This document shows, piece after piece, positions 1 through 7,758 of a stretch of DNA of 64,000 nt. The stretch is taken from contig CP066886.1 of assembly GCA_016745315.1 (NCBI GenBank), positions 620,001 to 684,000 on the forward strand, in the 5' to 3' direction. The notes under the pieces are model-generated. The model was not told the DNA's origin and made no database searches. It was given only the letters and a program-made list of their open reading frames with translations. The first letter of the stretch is position 1. Every line of letters starts with the position of its first letter. The position numbers and the translations under genes were made by a program. This stretch comes from Arthrospira sp. PCC 9108 (lineage in GTDB: Bacteria > Cyanobacteriota > Cyanobacteriia > Cyanobacteriales > Microcoleaceae).

Positions 1-179
1 AGTCCATTGATTCCGGGAAGCATCCAGTCAAGGATAATTAAATCATAATTCCATTCTAAAGCGAGTTCCAATCCGGTATGACCATCAACCGCCAAGTCAA
101 CAATATAGTGATAGGCTTTTAACTCGTCAATCAGAGGAACAATTGCATTTCTATCATCCTCAACAATTAAAATTTTCAT
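1..179 (-). CDS. Response regulator receiver protein (partial, runs off the left edge)
   Basis: The first 59 codons of a CheY-like receiver domain are visible, starting from an ATG preceded by AGGAGAT. The N-terminus MKILIVEDDRNAIV contains the acidic pair of receiver domains. The phosphoacceptor region DLIILDWMLPGING lies at about residues 47-59, with Asp about 52 as the likely phosphorylation site. The DW-MLPG signature is typical of OmpR-type regulators, so a C-terminal winged-helix DNA-binding domain probably lies outside the window, but this cannot be seen. No partner kinase is adjacent within the window. Confidence 0.9.
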   Translation of the reverse strand, partial: MKILIVEDDRNAIVPLIDELKAYHYIVDLAVDGHTGLELALEWNYDLIILDWMLPGING

Positions 180-295
180 GAACATCTCCTACTGATGCTA
201 TCATCAACTCTCTAACCCTGACTAACAAGATAGGAAACCGGATAGAAAAAAGAAATAACTGTCTACTATATAAGTATCTCAACTCCTGACAAGTT

Positions 296-2644
296 TTACA
301 CAACTCGACAGACAAAGTTAAAGGTAGCCCAAGCATTAATATCTAGGGCAAGATTATCAGTAGAAATCCCAGAACGTTCAACTCCTAGTTTACTAGCTTT
401 TGCCAAATCCTCCAATACAGACCGGGAAACTTCCCAAGGATTTGACAGCAATTGCAGTCTATTTTTTGAACTGATGGAAGTTTGCTTTAAACCACGACTA
501 ATAGCTGGTAAAGTCTGAGTAAAAGGGTAATGGCTAATAATCAGATAGGTTTCAATCAACCCAGCCGGACCCCGCACCAATTCTCCTAGGGTTTCGGTGG
601 TGCTAGTTCCGCCATTAACATTAGCTGGGGGAATACTCATAGTTTTTCCCCCTTCTACCCGTAAAACCTGGGGTAAAATCATAGAACTGTCTTGAGTCTC
701 AACTATGGGAGGTCTAGTAGCATCATAAACGTATGTTTGACCACGACTGTCAAACAGAAACATGATGAAATATAATGGGAGTTCACCATTATTCTGTAAT
801 TGCATCTGAATACGACTCTCCTTTGGTATAGTCGGTATACCAAAGGTCTCGGAACGGTGTGCTACCGCTGGGGTAGAATTAGCATTATTTGGGCTGGTTA
901 GGGTGAGTTGATCACTTCCCTGATGGGATAAATCAGGGGTTTCTCGTTTAGCGATCGCCCGTGACTGGGGAGTTAACATCCCTAGGGTAACTTTGGCTTT
1001 GAGTAAGTCAGAACGTTCATTTTCCGTCAGTCGTAGCAACTTAGCAGCTAATCGAGTTTTCAATTGAGGAACTAATCGTTGTACGGCGACTTTGACAGCC
1101 TCTCCACCTTCTCCTGCTGTATCGGGAAGCACCACCTGAGCGGGGGAAAATAGACCATAATGCCCTTGGAATAATGAATTCATCGAGCTACTCGGATTTT
1201 GAGCAATAGTAGTATCGCGTACAGCGCTGAATAGATAATCAATGGGTTGGTCGTTGCTAGTGATAGAGATATGATCAATACTAGACAAGGCACTGGTTGC
1301 ATCGACCCTTTCAATGCGATCGAGTTTAGAATCAAGACCAATTTTTAAGTTAATGTGGCGAGGTATAACCCGAATAGTCTCTTTAATAAATTGGCCGGAC
1401 TGAACCACAGGTGACTTGATACCACCCACTTCTAATATTCTCACCTCAGCGGTAGCGTGCAATGAGTTAGAGCCGCGAATTTGGAGTTTTGGCTGCACCT
1501 TAGCTTCTGTACTCTCAGTGTTTGATACAATGGTAAATAGGGAATTAATTTCTCCCGATTCCAGAACACAGCCAGGTAAACCAGCCAGTAGCAATTCCGT
1601 ACTTTTGCCATCCCCAGTCACAGCAGTAACAATTCCATCGACTGGGGGTGATGTTAGCGGTAGATTAATCATGGGTGGTTGATCATCTAACGTAATTCTA
1701 ACTTGACGCTGAAGCTGAGGTTGCTGGTTCGGTCCGGTAATACGTTCTACCACTCCGGCTACACGACCTAGAGTTTCTTTGAAGTCTGAGGTGGCTGTCG
1801 CATTCCAGAGAGTTTGAGTAAGGTTATAGGTAAACAATCCGGCGCTGAGTCCAGACCAAGTGGTTTCTGTAGCCATTTCGGTGGGTTTGCTGGCTGCTAA
1901 GACTATACCAGGAAGTTCTCCGAGGCGACGTTGTTCTAGTTGTTCGGGGTCGATTTGGTAGCGCTGTAGTAATTGTTGTTGTCGGGTAATGGTGCGATCG
2001 CTAATTTGGCTAGAATTGGGGCTGGCTGCTGATCGGATTCTCAGGACTCCCTGTTGAGAATAACCAGGATAAGCATAACTGGTATCAAGAATTGTGATGA
2101 CTTGTTGAGTTTTCAGCGATCGCAGTAATAGCCACAGGGTATCCTCCATAATATCGTTAATGGGTTCTCCATTATGGTCTGGGGTGACATCAACGGGAAT
2201 TAGGGAATGTTTAATAGTAGCCGCGTCAGGGTTTTGATTAGCATCAGCCATACAACTGCCATAGCCGCTATAATGAAAAACCACCAAATCCCCTGGTTTA
2301 GCTTGGTTAATTAGATGTTCTATAAAGCTAGTTTCGATATTTTCCCCCGTCGCTTCCTTATTAGTAAGGGTAAGGATATCTGAGGGGTTAAATCCAAATC
2401 TACCGATTAACAGTTCCCGCTGTAATTCTACATCCGTGACGCATCCTGATAGGGGTTCTATATGGCGTTGGGAGACTTTCGGATATTGATTGATACCCAC
2501 TAGCAGAGCCAGTTTCCGATGATTCGGTTCTGCTAAAGCCCTATGGTAGCGATCGCCAAGTTGCCACCAAGCCGCCTCACTAAGTCCCAACCCTGCCAGT
2601 AGCATACTCGATCTTTTTAGAAATTGCCGTCGCTTTAATGCCAT
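296..2644 (-). CDS. Caspase-fold (orthocaspase-like) protein with both catalytic residues replaced, Tat-exported
   Basis: A 782-residue protein. The N-terminus has a twin-arginine motif (KRRQFLKRSS) followed by a hydrophobic stretch, so Tat-dependent export is likely. The region around residues 40-320 looks like a peptidase C14 / p20 caspase fold: LALLVGINQYP, then FHYSGYGS near residue 125, then ITILDTSYAY near 187. In active orthocaspases these last two motifs are HxSGHGS and DSCHSG. Here the catalytic His is Tyr and the catalytic Cys is Ser, the known 'YS' inactive variant described in cyanobacteria. Residues about 610-690 (RIQMQLQNNGELPLYFIMF and the following QTYVYDATRPP) resemble DUF4384, often found in such proteins. 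It is probably a non-proteolytic binding or scaffold protein in the periplasm. The function is unknown. Confidence 0.85.
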   Translation of the reverse strand: MALKRRQFLKRSSMLLAGLGLSEAAWWQLGDRYHRALAEPNHRKLALLVGINQYPKVSQRHIEPLSGCVTDVELQRELLIGRFGFNPSDILTLTNKEATGENIETSFIEHLINQAKPGDLVVFHYSGYGSCMADANQNPDAATIKHSLIPVDVTPDHNGEPINDIMEDTLWLLLRSLKTQQVITILDTSYAYPGYSQQGVLRIRSAASPNSSQISDRTITRQQQLLQRYQIDPEQLEQRRLGELPGIVLAASKPTEMATETTWSGLSAGLFTYNLTQTLWNATATSDFKETLGRVAGVVERITGPNQQPQLQRQVRITLDDQPPMINLPLTSPPVDGIVTAVTGDGKSTELLLAGLPGCVLESGEINSLFTIVSNTESTEAKVQPKLQIRGSNSLHATAEVRILEVGGIKSPVVQSGQFIKETIRVIPRHINLKIGLDSKLDRIERVDATSALSSIDHISITSNDQPIDYLFSAVRDTTIAQNPSSSMNSLFQGHYGLFSPAQVVLPDTAGEGGEAVKVAVQRLVPQLKTRLAAKLLRLTENERSDLLKAKVTLGMLTPQSRAIAKRETPDLSHQGSDQLTLTSPNNANSTPAVAHRSETFGIPTIPKESRIQMQLQNNGELPLYFIMFLFDSRGQTYVYDATRPPIVETQDSSMILPQVLRVEGGKTMSIPPANVNGGTSTTETLGELVRGPAGLIETYLIISHYPFTQTLPAISRGLKQTSISSKNRLQLLSNPWEVSRSVLEDLAKASKLGVERSGISTDNLALDINAWATFNFVCRVV

Positions 2645-2741
2645 GATCTATTATTCCTAATCCATCTATCCCTGAAACTTACTCAAACTTATTCACTAGC
2701 AAAATTTACCAATTTCTGGAAATCAAAAACATCACTAATTC

Positions 2742-2975
2742 CTAGATTTTTGAACCCAGGATCACATCATCATGGTGAGCCATACTCCAATTCATCCATA
2801 AATTAATTAAGACTGACCACGGACTGTAAATATAGCCATTATCGCGGCTTTTTTTAAGAAGAATAAATGCTATAAATAAAATTTTATATGCCTCCACTGC
2901 TATTAACTGTTTGAAGGTTGGCATTTCTCGCTGATTATTTATGGCAATTTTAGTGTAAAAATTGTCAATTTTCAT
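2742..2975 (-). CDS. Uncertain small ORF of 77 codons
   Basis: The ORF encodes a mixed hydrophobic/basic sequence with one possible membrane-spanning stretch near residues 30-40 (ILFIAFILL). I do not recognise it. The nearest purine-rich sequence (GGAG) lies about 14 bases upstream of the ATG, which is far for a ribosome binding site. It sits alone between two well-defined genes. It may be a degraded gene or chance. Confidence 0.3.
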   Translation of the reverse strand: MKIDNFYTKIAINNQREMPTFKQLIAVEAYKILFIAFILLKKSRDNGYIYSPWSVLINLWMNWSMAHHDDVILGSKI

Positions 2976-3270
2976 TCGTGTTAATTACTCTCCTAATTGT
3001 CGTTTTGTATCACTCCTATAACTAGATAATATCGCGGGAAACACAAAGATTATTTCCTAGACATGAAAGCCTCAATGTTCTTATTATTCATAACTAGAGA
3101 CCTGAGAACCTGCCACCGAGATGGTTTGACAATAACCTGATGAGTTTCCCACCGATTAAATTCGGTTGAGCCCTAGCATAGGATATATTTTATCCTAGCG
3201 CGTCTTCTGCAATTGTCGATAATTTTCTACTCCCCCCTCCCAGAGACGGGGATAGGGGGATTTGGTGAAA
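2976..3270. other. Intergenic region downstream of sat, no gene seen
   Basis: This stretch contains a short inverted repeat, TAGGATA / TATCCTA, separated by a few T/A bases near 3180-3200. It lies beyond the stop of the leftward sat gene and could be a terminator, although there is no strong T tract. A G-rich stretch (ggggataggggg) follows near 3245-3262. No coding signal was recognised. Confidence 0.5.
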
Positions 3271-4449
3271 TTATGCTTCTGAGGGAACCCTCATCGCCTT
3301 AATTAGTTCCGCCGCCACTTCTGGACGAGAAAACTCTGGGGGTGGCAATTCTCCCCTTCGCAGCATTTCCCGAACCTTGGTTCCCGATAAGTGAATCCGT
3401 TGTTCTGGGGTACTGGGGCTAGTTTTACTGGTAGCCATACCCTTAGTCAATGTGCAATAGAAAGCGTGTTCAAACTTCATGGGAGTAATACCCAATTCTG
3501 CCGGTTCAAACTCATCAAAGATATGCTGGGCATCATAGGTTCCATAATAGTCCCCGACACCAGCATGATCACGCCCGACAATAAAGTGGGTACAGCCGTA
3601 GTTTTTGCGGACCATAGCATGAAAAATCGCTTCTCTCGGTCCGGCATAACGCATAGCAGCCGGATTAATCGCTAAAATCACCCGATTTTTAGGATAGTAG
3701 CGTTCCATCAAGATTTCATAACAACGCATCCGCACATCAGCCGGGATATCATCAGACTTAGTAGCCCCAACCAGAGGATGGAGAAATAGACCATCAACAG
3801 TTTCTAGGGCGCATTTTTGAATATACTCGTGGGCGCGGTGAATAGGGTTGCGAGTCTGAAATCCAACAATGGTTTTCCATTCCCTTTCTCGGAATAGTGA
3901 ACGACTATCGGCTGGGTCAATTTGATAGTTGGGGAACAAAGGGTGTGATTCTCGCTGGAGTAACCACACAGGACCGGCGAGATTGACCGGACCTTGGTCA
4001 TAAACTACCTTGACTCCCGGATGTTTGTTATCATTAGTGCGATAGACGTGGATGGCTTCGTGTTCTTTATCGTAGGTGTATTTTTGGGTTAGTTCCAGAA
4101 CTCCCACAAATTTACCCTTTGGTGAGTCCAGACGGATTAGGCTACCTTCCGACAGGTGCGCCGCTTCCTCTTCGGTGACGGATAGGGTGATGGGAACAGA
4201 CCAGGGCAGTCCGTTACTCAGTCGCATATTATGGACGACATTGCTATAGTCTGCCTGTTCCATAAACCCGGTTAGGGGACTGAAACCGCCGATCGCAATT
4301 AGTTCTAAGTCCGACTGCGATCGCTCGTCAAGTTGTACTCTGGGGAGAGTATCGGCTTTTTCTAGGAGTTCGGCCCGTTGTTCGGCACTGGCCATGCGAT
4401 TAATTAGCTTTCCACCGTGGGGCGCAATAGCATCTTGATGATGAGTCAA
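3271..4449 (-). CDS. sat: Sulfate adenylyltransferase (ATP sulfurylase)
   Basis: A 392-residue protein, the normal size for the single-domain bacterial enzyme. It makes adenosine 5'-phosphosulfate from ATP and sulfate, the first step of assimilatory sulfate reduction in the cytoplasm. The nucleotide-binding motif QTRNPIHRAHEY, with the QxRNPxHxxH pattern, lies near residues 198-209. The second conserved block, GRDHAGVGDYYG, lies near 292-303. No APS kinase domain is attached. Sulfite reductase, a later step in the same pathway, is in this window at 56690 but about 50 kb away. The gene stands alone. An inverted repeat just upstream (4474-4506) may be an operator. Confidence 0.97.
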   Translation of the reverse strand: MTHHQDAIAPHGGKLINRMASAEQRAELLEKADTLPRVQLDERSQSDLELIAIGGFSPLTGFMEQADYSNVVHNMRLSNGLPWSVPITLSVTEEEAAHLSEGSLIRLDSPKGKFVGVLELTQKYTYDKEHEAIHVYRTNDNKHPGVKVVYDQGPVNLAGPVWLLQRESHPLFPNYQIDPADSRSLFREREWKTIVGFQTRNPIHRAHEYIQKCALETVDGLFLHPLVGATKSDDIPADVRMRCYEILMERYYPKNRVILAINPAAMRYAGPREAIFHAMVRKNYGCTHFIVGRDHAGVGDYYGTYDAQHIFDEFEPAELGITPMKFEHAFYCTLTKGMATSKTSPSTPEQRIHLSGTKVREMLRRGELPPPEFSRPEVAAELIKAMRVPSEA

Positions 4450-4473
4450 GGGAACCTCTAATGGTTAACTACA

Positions 4474-4506
4474 GATTGAATTAAATCGATTCAGTTTGAT
4501 TCAATC
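4474..4506. promoter_or_regulatory. Inverted repeat upstream of sat, possible operator
   Basis: GATTGAAT at 4474-4481 pairs with ATTCAATC at 4499-4506, with ATCGAT in the spacer. The position 25-57 bases upstream of the sat start suits a regulator site, for example of a LysR-type sulfur regulator. The identity of any binding protein is inference. Confidence 0.35.
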
Positions 4507-4740
4507 TCCTATTTTACCTTCTGCTGTGACTTAATATTGGCGCTCTACCTAAGTTACACTACTCAGGGTCCTACCTGGGAACTTTACGATCGCCAATATC
4601 GACTATAAACTTGGTCAATCCTATTGACAAAATGATACTATATATGTATGGGTAAATGAACCCGGATTTTCGTTAGTCTGAAACCGTAATCATTTCCCAT
4701 GGGGGTGTCAATTAATCTTAAAATTATGGAGAATTGAGTA

Positions 4741-5193
4741 ATGAAGGGTATTTTGGTTCTGACAACATTTCTAATGGCGGGAGGGTTACAACTGCCTGCT
4801 GACCAGATGGTTGCCTATGCTAATTCTACTCAACAAGCTACTATAGGAGAAACGGGATTTGCGATCGCTAATCGTAATAATGATGATTGGCGGCGACAGT
4901 TTGAGAGGGATTTTGAAGAATATAGCCGGCGGCGACATGAGCAGCTAGAATCGGAAATGCGAGATGAGATGAACAAGCCCCACAATCAGCGTTTGTCTCA
5001 AAGCCAAAAAGAACGGGTGATTCGAGAAGCCCATGAGGAATTAGAACGCAGCCTCAGTCGTGAGAAAAAGGAATGGGAAAAGCGCTATCGCGACAACTTT
5101 GAAAAAATGCGCGATCGCCAAGACCGCTATAATCGCGGTTACCGCTATAATCGCCATGATCGTTATAATCGCGATGACCGTTATAACCGCTAA
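4741..5193 (+). CDS. Exported, highly charged small protein with Tyr-Asn-Arg-rich tail
   Basis: A 150-residue protein starting at ATG 4741. The first 28 or so residues form a signal peptide (MKGILVLTTFLMAGG, then a probable cleavage site near AYA-NS). The mature part is almost entirely Arg, Glu, Asp and Lys with heptad spacing over residues 50-130, so a single long helix or coiled coil is likely. The last 20 residues repeat RYNR-type units (RYNRGYRYNRHDRYNR), encoded by degenerate repeats that include the HIP1-related sequence cgcgatcgcc. No enzyme motif is present. Periplasmic location is inferred from the signal peptide. The function is unknown. Confidence 0.75.
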   Translation: MKGILVLTTFLMAGGLQLPADQMVAYANSTQQATIGETGFAIANRNNDDWRRQFERDFEEYSRRRHEQLESEMRDEMNKPHNQRLSQSQKERVIREAHEELERSLSREKKEWEKRYRDNFEKMRDRQDRYNRGYRYNRHDRYNRDDRYNR

Positions 5194-5217
5194 TACCTAG
5201 GTAATTGATGGATAATG

Positions 5218-5270
5218 AAACCCTCTAAATCTGGCTCTCCCGAACTCTGGGAGAGGGCTGGGGAGGGTTT
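5218..5270. repeat. Nested hairpin repeat downstream of the exported-protein gene
   Basis: The outer arms AAACCCTC (5218-5225) and GAGGGTTT (5263-5270) enclose the inner arms CTCTCCC (5235-5241) and GGGAGAG (5249-5255). The layout suggests an interspersed extragenic palindrome and possibly a transcript end. A related G-rich stretch without the full stem occurs near 3230-3262. Confidence 0.55.
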
Positions 5271-5458
5271 GGTGATGTGGTAGCCTTGAAAAAATAGGTC
5301 GCCCATACTGTGGGTATAGGGCGGGTTGGGCAATCTTTTCTGTGGGAATTGAGGATTGACAGCAGAACCCGCCCCGACATCATGGTTAATGTGATGTTCA
5401 ATTGTCCATGGTCTAGTATATACTGGGTGGGATGGTGGAAACTTGTAATTGATTGAGA

Positions 5459-5605
5459 ATGGAACGTTCTAAAGTAGTTGCCTATATTACCGGAGCCATT
5501 TCGATTATTTTAGCGATCGCTTATTTGTTATTGGTGAGCATCCTAGACTTCCGTGGAGAAATGCTCCCCGCCCCCAAAGCCAAGTCACCGGGGAGATCTC
5601 AATAG
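5459..5605 (+). CDS. 48-residue single-pass membrane protein
   Basis: The ATG at 5459 opens a 48-codon frame ending at TAG 5603-5605. The product has a short polar N-terminus (MERSKVVAYITGA), one strongly hydrophobic segment at about residues 10-29, and a C-terminal tail with LDFRGEMLPAP. From memory, tiny proteins with this TM segment followed by DFRGEMLP recur in cyanobacteria, which supports a real gene; a homology search would be needed to prove it. Its role is unknown. A short AGCC/GGCT hairpin and a T-run (5667-5701) follow it. The left attachment site of the element lies about 115 bases downstream. Confidence 0.7.
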   Translation: MERSKVVAYITGAISIILAIAYLLLVSILDFRGEMLPAPKAKSPGRSQ

Positions 5606-5719
5606 CCTCCGTTTCCATTTCTAGTGAAGCAATGCACCCAGGGGGCGGAAGTCAAACCGGATTCTATGGGTAGCCACAAGGCTGGCTGGGGCTTTTTTTG
5701 TCGGACGGAGACATTAGGG

Positions 5720-5734
5720 CGCTTTGATTGCGCC
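5720..5734. other. Left attachment site (attL core)
   Basis: CGCTTTGATTGCGCC is repeated exactly at 22640-22654. Here it sits inside GGCGC-TTTGATT-GCGCC (5718-5734), a pair of 5-bp inverted arms around a 7-bp spacer. This is the usual geometry of a tyrosine recombinase crossover site. The left flank is chromosomal and the right flank leads into the inner arm beginning GTTAAC at 5742. Confidence 0.8.
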
Positions 5735-5741
5735 ACAACGT

Positions 5742-6535
5742 GTTAACTATAAACCCTTATCCTAACAGCGATAGCGGGTTATTACTCAACCCAATAACTA
5801 TGCCTAGTTACTCAAATGTTACTCATAACCTAGTCCTAGCACAGGAAAATAATTCTGTCAACGGTTGATTACTCAGTCAATAAGCACAACTTAATCAATC
5901 TGTCAAATACCCATACCACCCCCCTAACCAAACACCGATAAGGTAACTCTCTCGTGATACCCGTCAATGGCAAGCCTATCGGTTCGTTACGAACCATTGA
6001 CTGCTATCACATCGGTCGCACCCCTAAGAGTGTTTGTTTCGGTTATGGGGGGAGGGTATGGCTCAAATTTCAAAACCCATAGGGGTAGTCAGATTATTAG
6101 TGAAATATTGAGGAGCCTACTCACTACCAACAAAATGCGATCGCATTATCTAATCATCACCCCGCTGAATTCAGTTCACTACCAACATAACGCGTTTCAA
6201 CTGGTGACTTGTTTGGGGATGGTAGCCACTACCCACATAATCCTAGACAATTGCTTTACCAGCGACATCGGTTATCCACATAATCCTCAGCAAGTCTCCA
6301 ATTTTTGGTGGTAATCATCCCGTGCGGAACCCAGTACCCCTAATAGACGGGTTAAGGTTTTGGCTTAGGGTGTTTATTGTGGGTAAATTAGAGGCAAGCA
6401 TTCATATAAACCATTTTCAGGCCTGAAAATACAGGCCTGAAAACGAAAAATATGAATGAACCCCTACAGTCAGAAACCATAGGGGGCCATTTAAGTTATT
6501 GAGTTAGGGTTAGCTGTTAGGTGTTAGGGTTTAGG
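5742..6535. repeat. Left inner arm (inverted copy of 20081-20940), no gene
   Basis: From GTTAACTATAAACCC at 5742, this region matches the reverse complement of the sequence ending at 20940. Over the first 230 or so bases the match is about 90 percent by eye, then patchy, then strong again near 6310-6530. It carries four TTACTCA motifs (5782, 5808, 5819, 5869), the nested palindrome around GGTTCGTTACGAACC (5981-5995), a block with ATGCGATCGCAT (6135-6146), and a hairpin at 6414-6443. The open frame at 5967-6314 is judged non-coding because similarity ignores codon structure. Likely roles are recombinase arm binding and perhaps replication. Confidence 0.8.
6414..6443. terminator. 12-bp hairpin, probable end of the leftward operon
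   Basis: TTTTCAGGCCTG (6414-6425) and CAGGCCTGAAAA (6432-6443) are perfect inverted repeats around a 6-base loop. It lies beyond the stop of the leftward gene at 6538. Read on the minus strand it has the same layout and loop (TATTTT) as the hairpin at 10864-10893, with two paired base changes in the stem. Confidence 0.55.
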
Positions 6536-6537
6536 GT

Positions 6538-6888
6538 TTAGTACAGGAAATGTCGTTTTGACACCTCCCCGCTAATCTTACACTTAGTAACCATAGCGTT
6601 AGCTACGTCTATTAACTTGTCTACAGTAACTTGGTCAGATTTTCCAACGTAGATGTGATGATTGACGCTACCATCCCACCCTTTGAGGTTCCAGTAGGTG
6701 AAACCATTAATTGAGACTTTTTTGCACAACGTAAATCGTTTACCATTAACCTCCACTGAAAAGGATTTATGGGTTTCTAGGTATTTAAACCATTCTAAAG
6801 AACCTACTTCGATACAGATATTACCATGACCTACCAGAAACCCTTTGTAAGACCCTGTTAGTGTGACTACCGGGAGTAGCTTAGGCAT
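6538..6888 (-). CDS. Unknown 116-residue element protein
   Basis: I chose the ATG at 6888 because GGGAGGTG stands the right distance upstream and it overlaps the end of the previous gene by 8 bases; a longer frame to 6948 exists. The product has aromatic-rich short strands (LEWFKYLETHKSFSVEVNG, then TYWNLKGW) and ends with a YVGKSDQVTVDKLIDVA-like segment. The pattern of a Trp/Tyr-rich beta hairpin followed by 'GKS-x-x-[VL]-T-x-x-x-L' resembles small domains I have seen in cyanobacterial mobile and regulatory proteins, but I cannot name the family. It is the last gene of the leftward block and is followed by a hairpin. Confidence 0.7.
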   Translation of the reverse strand: MPKLLPVVTLTGSYKGFLVGHGNICIEVGSLEWFKYLETHKSFSVEVNGKRFTLCKKVSINGFTYWNLKGWDGSVNHHIYVGKSDQVTVDKLIDVANAMVTKCKISGEVSKRHFLY

Positions 6889-7165
6889 GAAAATCACCTC
6901 CCAGTAGGATATCGCTGTTATAGCCGTTAATGTTGAAATCAGAGGCAATAATGCCTGGTTGAGGTTGAGAGATAATTGGATACTGAGATTCTACCCATTT
7001 TTCGTGTACCATCATAAAATCAATAGCAGCGTTATGAGCTATTTCGGCTAATGTCACCCTAGTATCCTGATTGGAATAGGAGATATCTCGTGACATCATT
7101 TGAATGTAAATCTCCCTAGCCATTTCTGCAATAACCATCATTTTTTCTTGTTCAAACTCATTCAT
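6881..7165 (-). CDS. Unknown 94-residue element protein
   Basis: The ATG is preceded by AGGAAATAAAGCC. Residues about 1-60 are predominantly helical and acidic (MNEFEQEKMMVIAEMARE), and the C-terminal third is flexible. The stop overlaps the next start (ATG inside ATGCCTAA), so translation of the two is probably coupled. No known domain is seen. It belongs to the leftward small-gene block. Confidence 0.65.
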   Translation of the reverse strand: MNEFEQEKMMVIAEMAREIYIQMMSRDISYSNQDTRVTLAEIAHNAAIDFMMVHEKWVESQYPIISQPQPGIIASDFNINGYNSDILLGGDFHA

Positions 7166-7183
7166 GGCTTTATTTCCTATTGA

Positions 7184-7462
7184 TTAATTGAACTTGTGAT
7201 CATCATTATCGGGGTGATTTTGATTATTGTTGTGTTCTGTAATTTTTGCATCAAGCAAGGCTTCAATACCTTTGAGTAACTCGATTTCCGCGTTTAAAAA
7301 ATGCCTGTGGATTTGAATAAATTCGACAATTTCATCAAATTGTTCAGATGTGATAGCAAGTTCTACTAAGTCAAGTAATCCTACCGCGTTAGGGTTTAAT
7401 CGATTACTCATGTAGCTATATTCTACTAAGTTTAATCCGGGTGTACTTAATTTGATTGACAT
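7184..7462 (-). CDS. Unknown 92-residue helical element protein
   Basis: The start is supported by AAGGAT upstream. Residues 25-72 (LLDLVELAITSEQFDEIVEF and the following helix) look like two amphipathic helices. The tail is rich in Asn, His and Asp. No catalytic motif is visible. It lies 18 bases upstream of the next gene in the same block. Confidence 0.65.
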   Translation of the reverse strand: MSIKLSTPGLNLVEYSYMSNRLNPNAVGLLDLVELAITSEQFDEIVEFIQIHRHFLNAEIELLKGIEALLDAKITEHNNNQNHPDNDDHKFN

Positions 7463-7524
7463 GGTTTTATCCTTTGATAGTGGTTAAGTTGTGATAGTTT
7501 AACGTCATTTCGGAAGGGTTTAAA

Positions 7525-7746
7525 TTATTCGATTTTGGTTAGTAAATGCTGAATATAATTAAGCTGTTTGAGCGATAATTGTTTTTTCGCTTCTGCTAAG
7601 GATAACTCAACCTCGCAATCATCTAGTATTGAAATTAACGTTTCCTTAGCGTCTTCTTTATTAGCGTTGTAGACTGTAGTATCTACCATTTGTTTAAATG
7701 TTTTAAACCGTGCCTGTATAATGGCATTTGTGTTGGTTTGAGTCAT
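7525..7746 (-). CDS. Unknown 73-residue helical element protein
   Basis: The ATG at 7746 follows AGGAGACC, a good ribosome binding site. The protein is nearly all helical with a Lys/Glu-rich centre and ends LNYIQHLLTKIE. Small helical proteins like this are common as phage or plasmid regulators or accessory replication factors, but nothing here is diagnostic. Confidence 0.65.
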   Translation of the reverse strand: MTQTNTNAIIQARFKTFKQMVDTTVYNANKEDAKETLISILDDCEVELSLAEAKKQLSLKQLNYIQHLLTKIE

Positions 7747-7758
7747 TTTTTTGGTCTC

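Noticed and set aside
5967..6314. Open frame of 115 codons in the left inner arm
   Set aside because: It lies wholly inside the inverted arm. Similarity to the right arm does not follow codon structure, and the mirror frame (20378-20584) is truncated differently.
6495..6540. Telomere-like TTAGGGT units at the inner edge of the left arm (and mirrored near 20081-20105), suggesting linear ends
   Set aside because: Only a few irregular units next to stop codons, inside the element rather than at its ends. The direct repeat ends and recombinase argue for circular integration.
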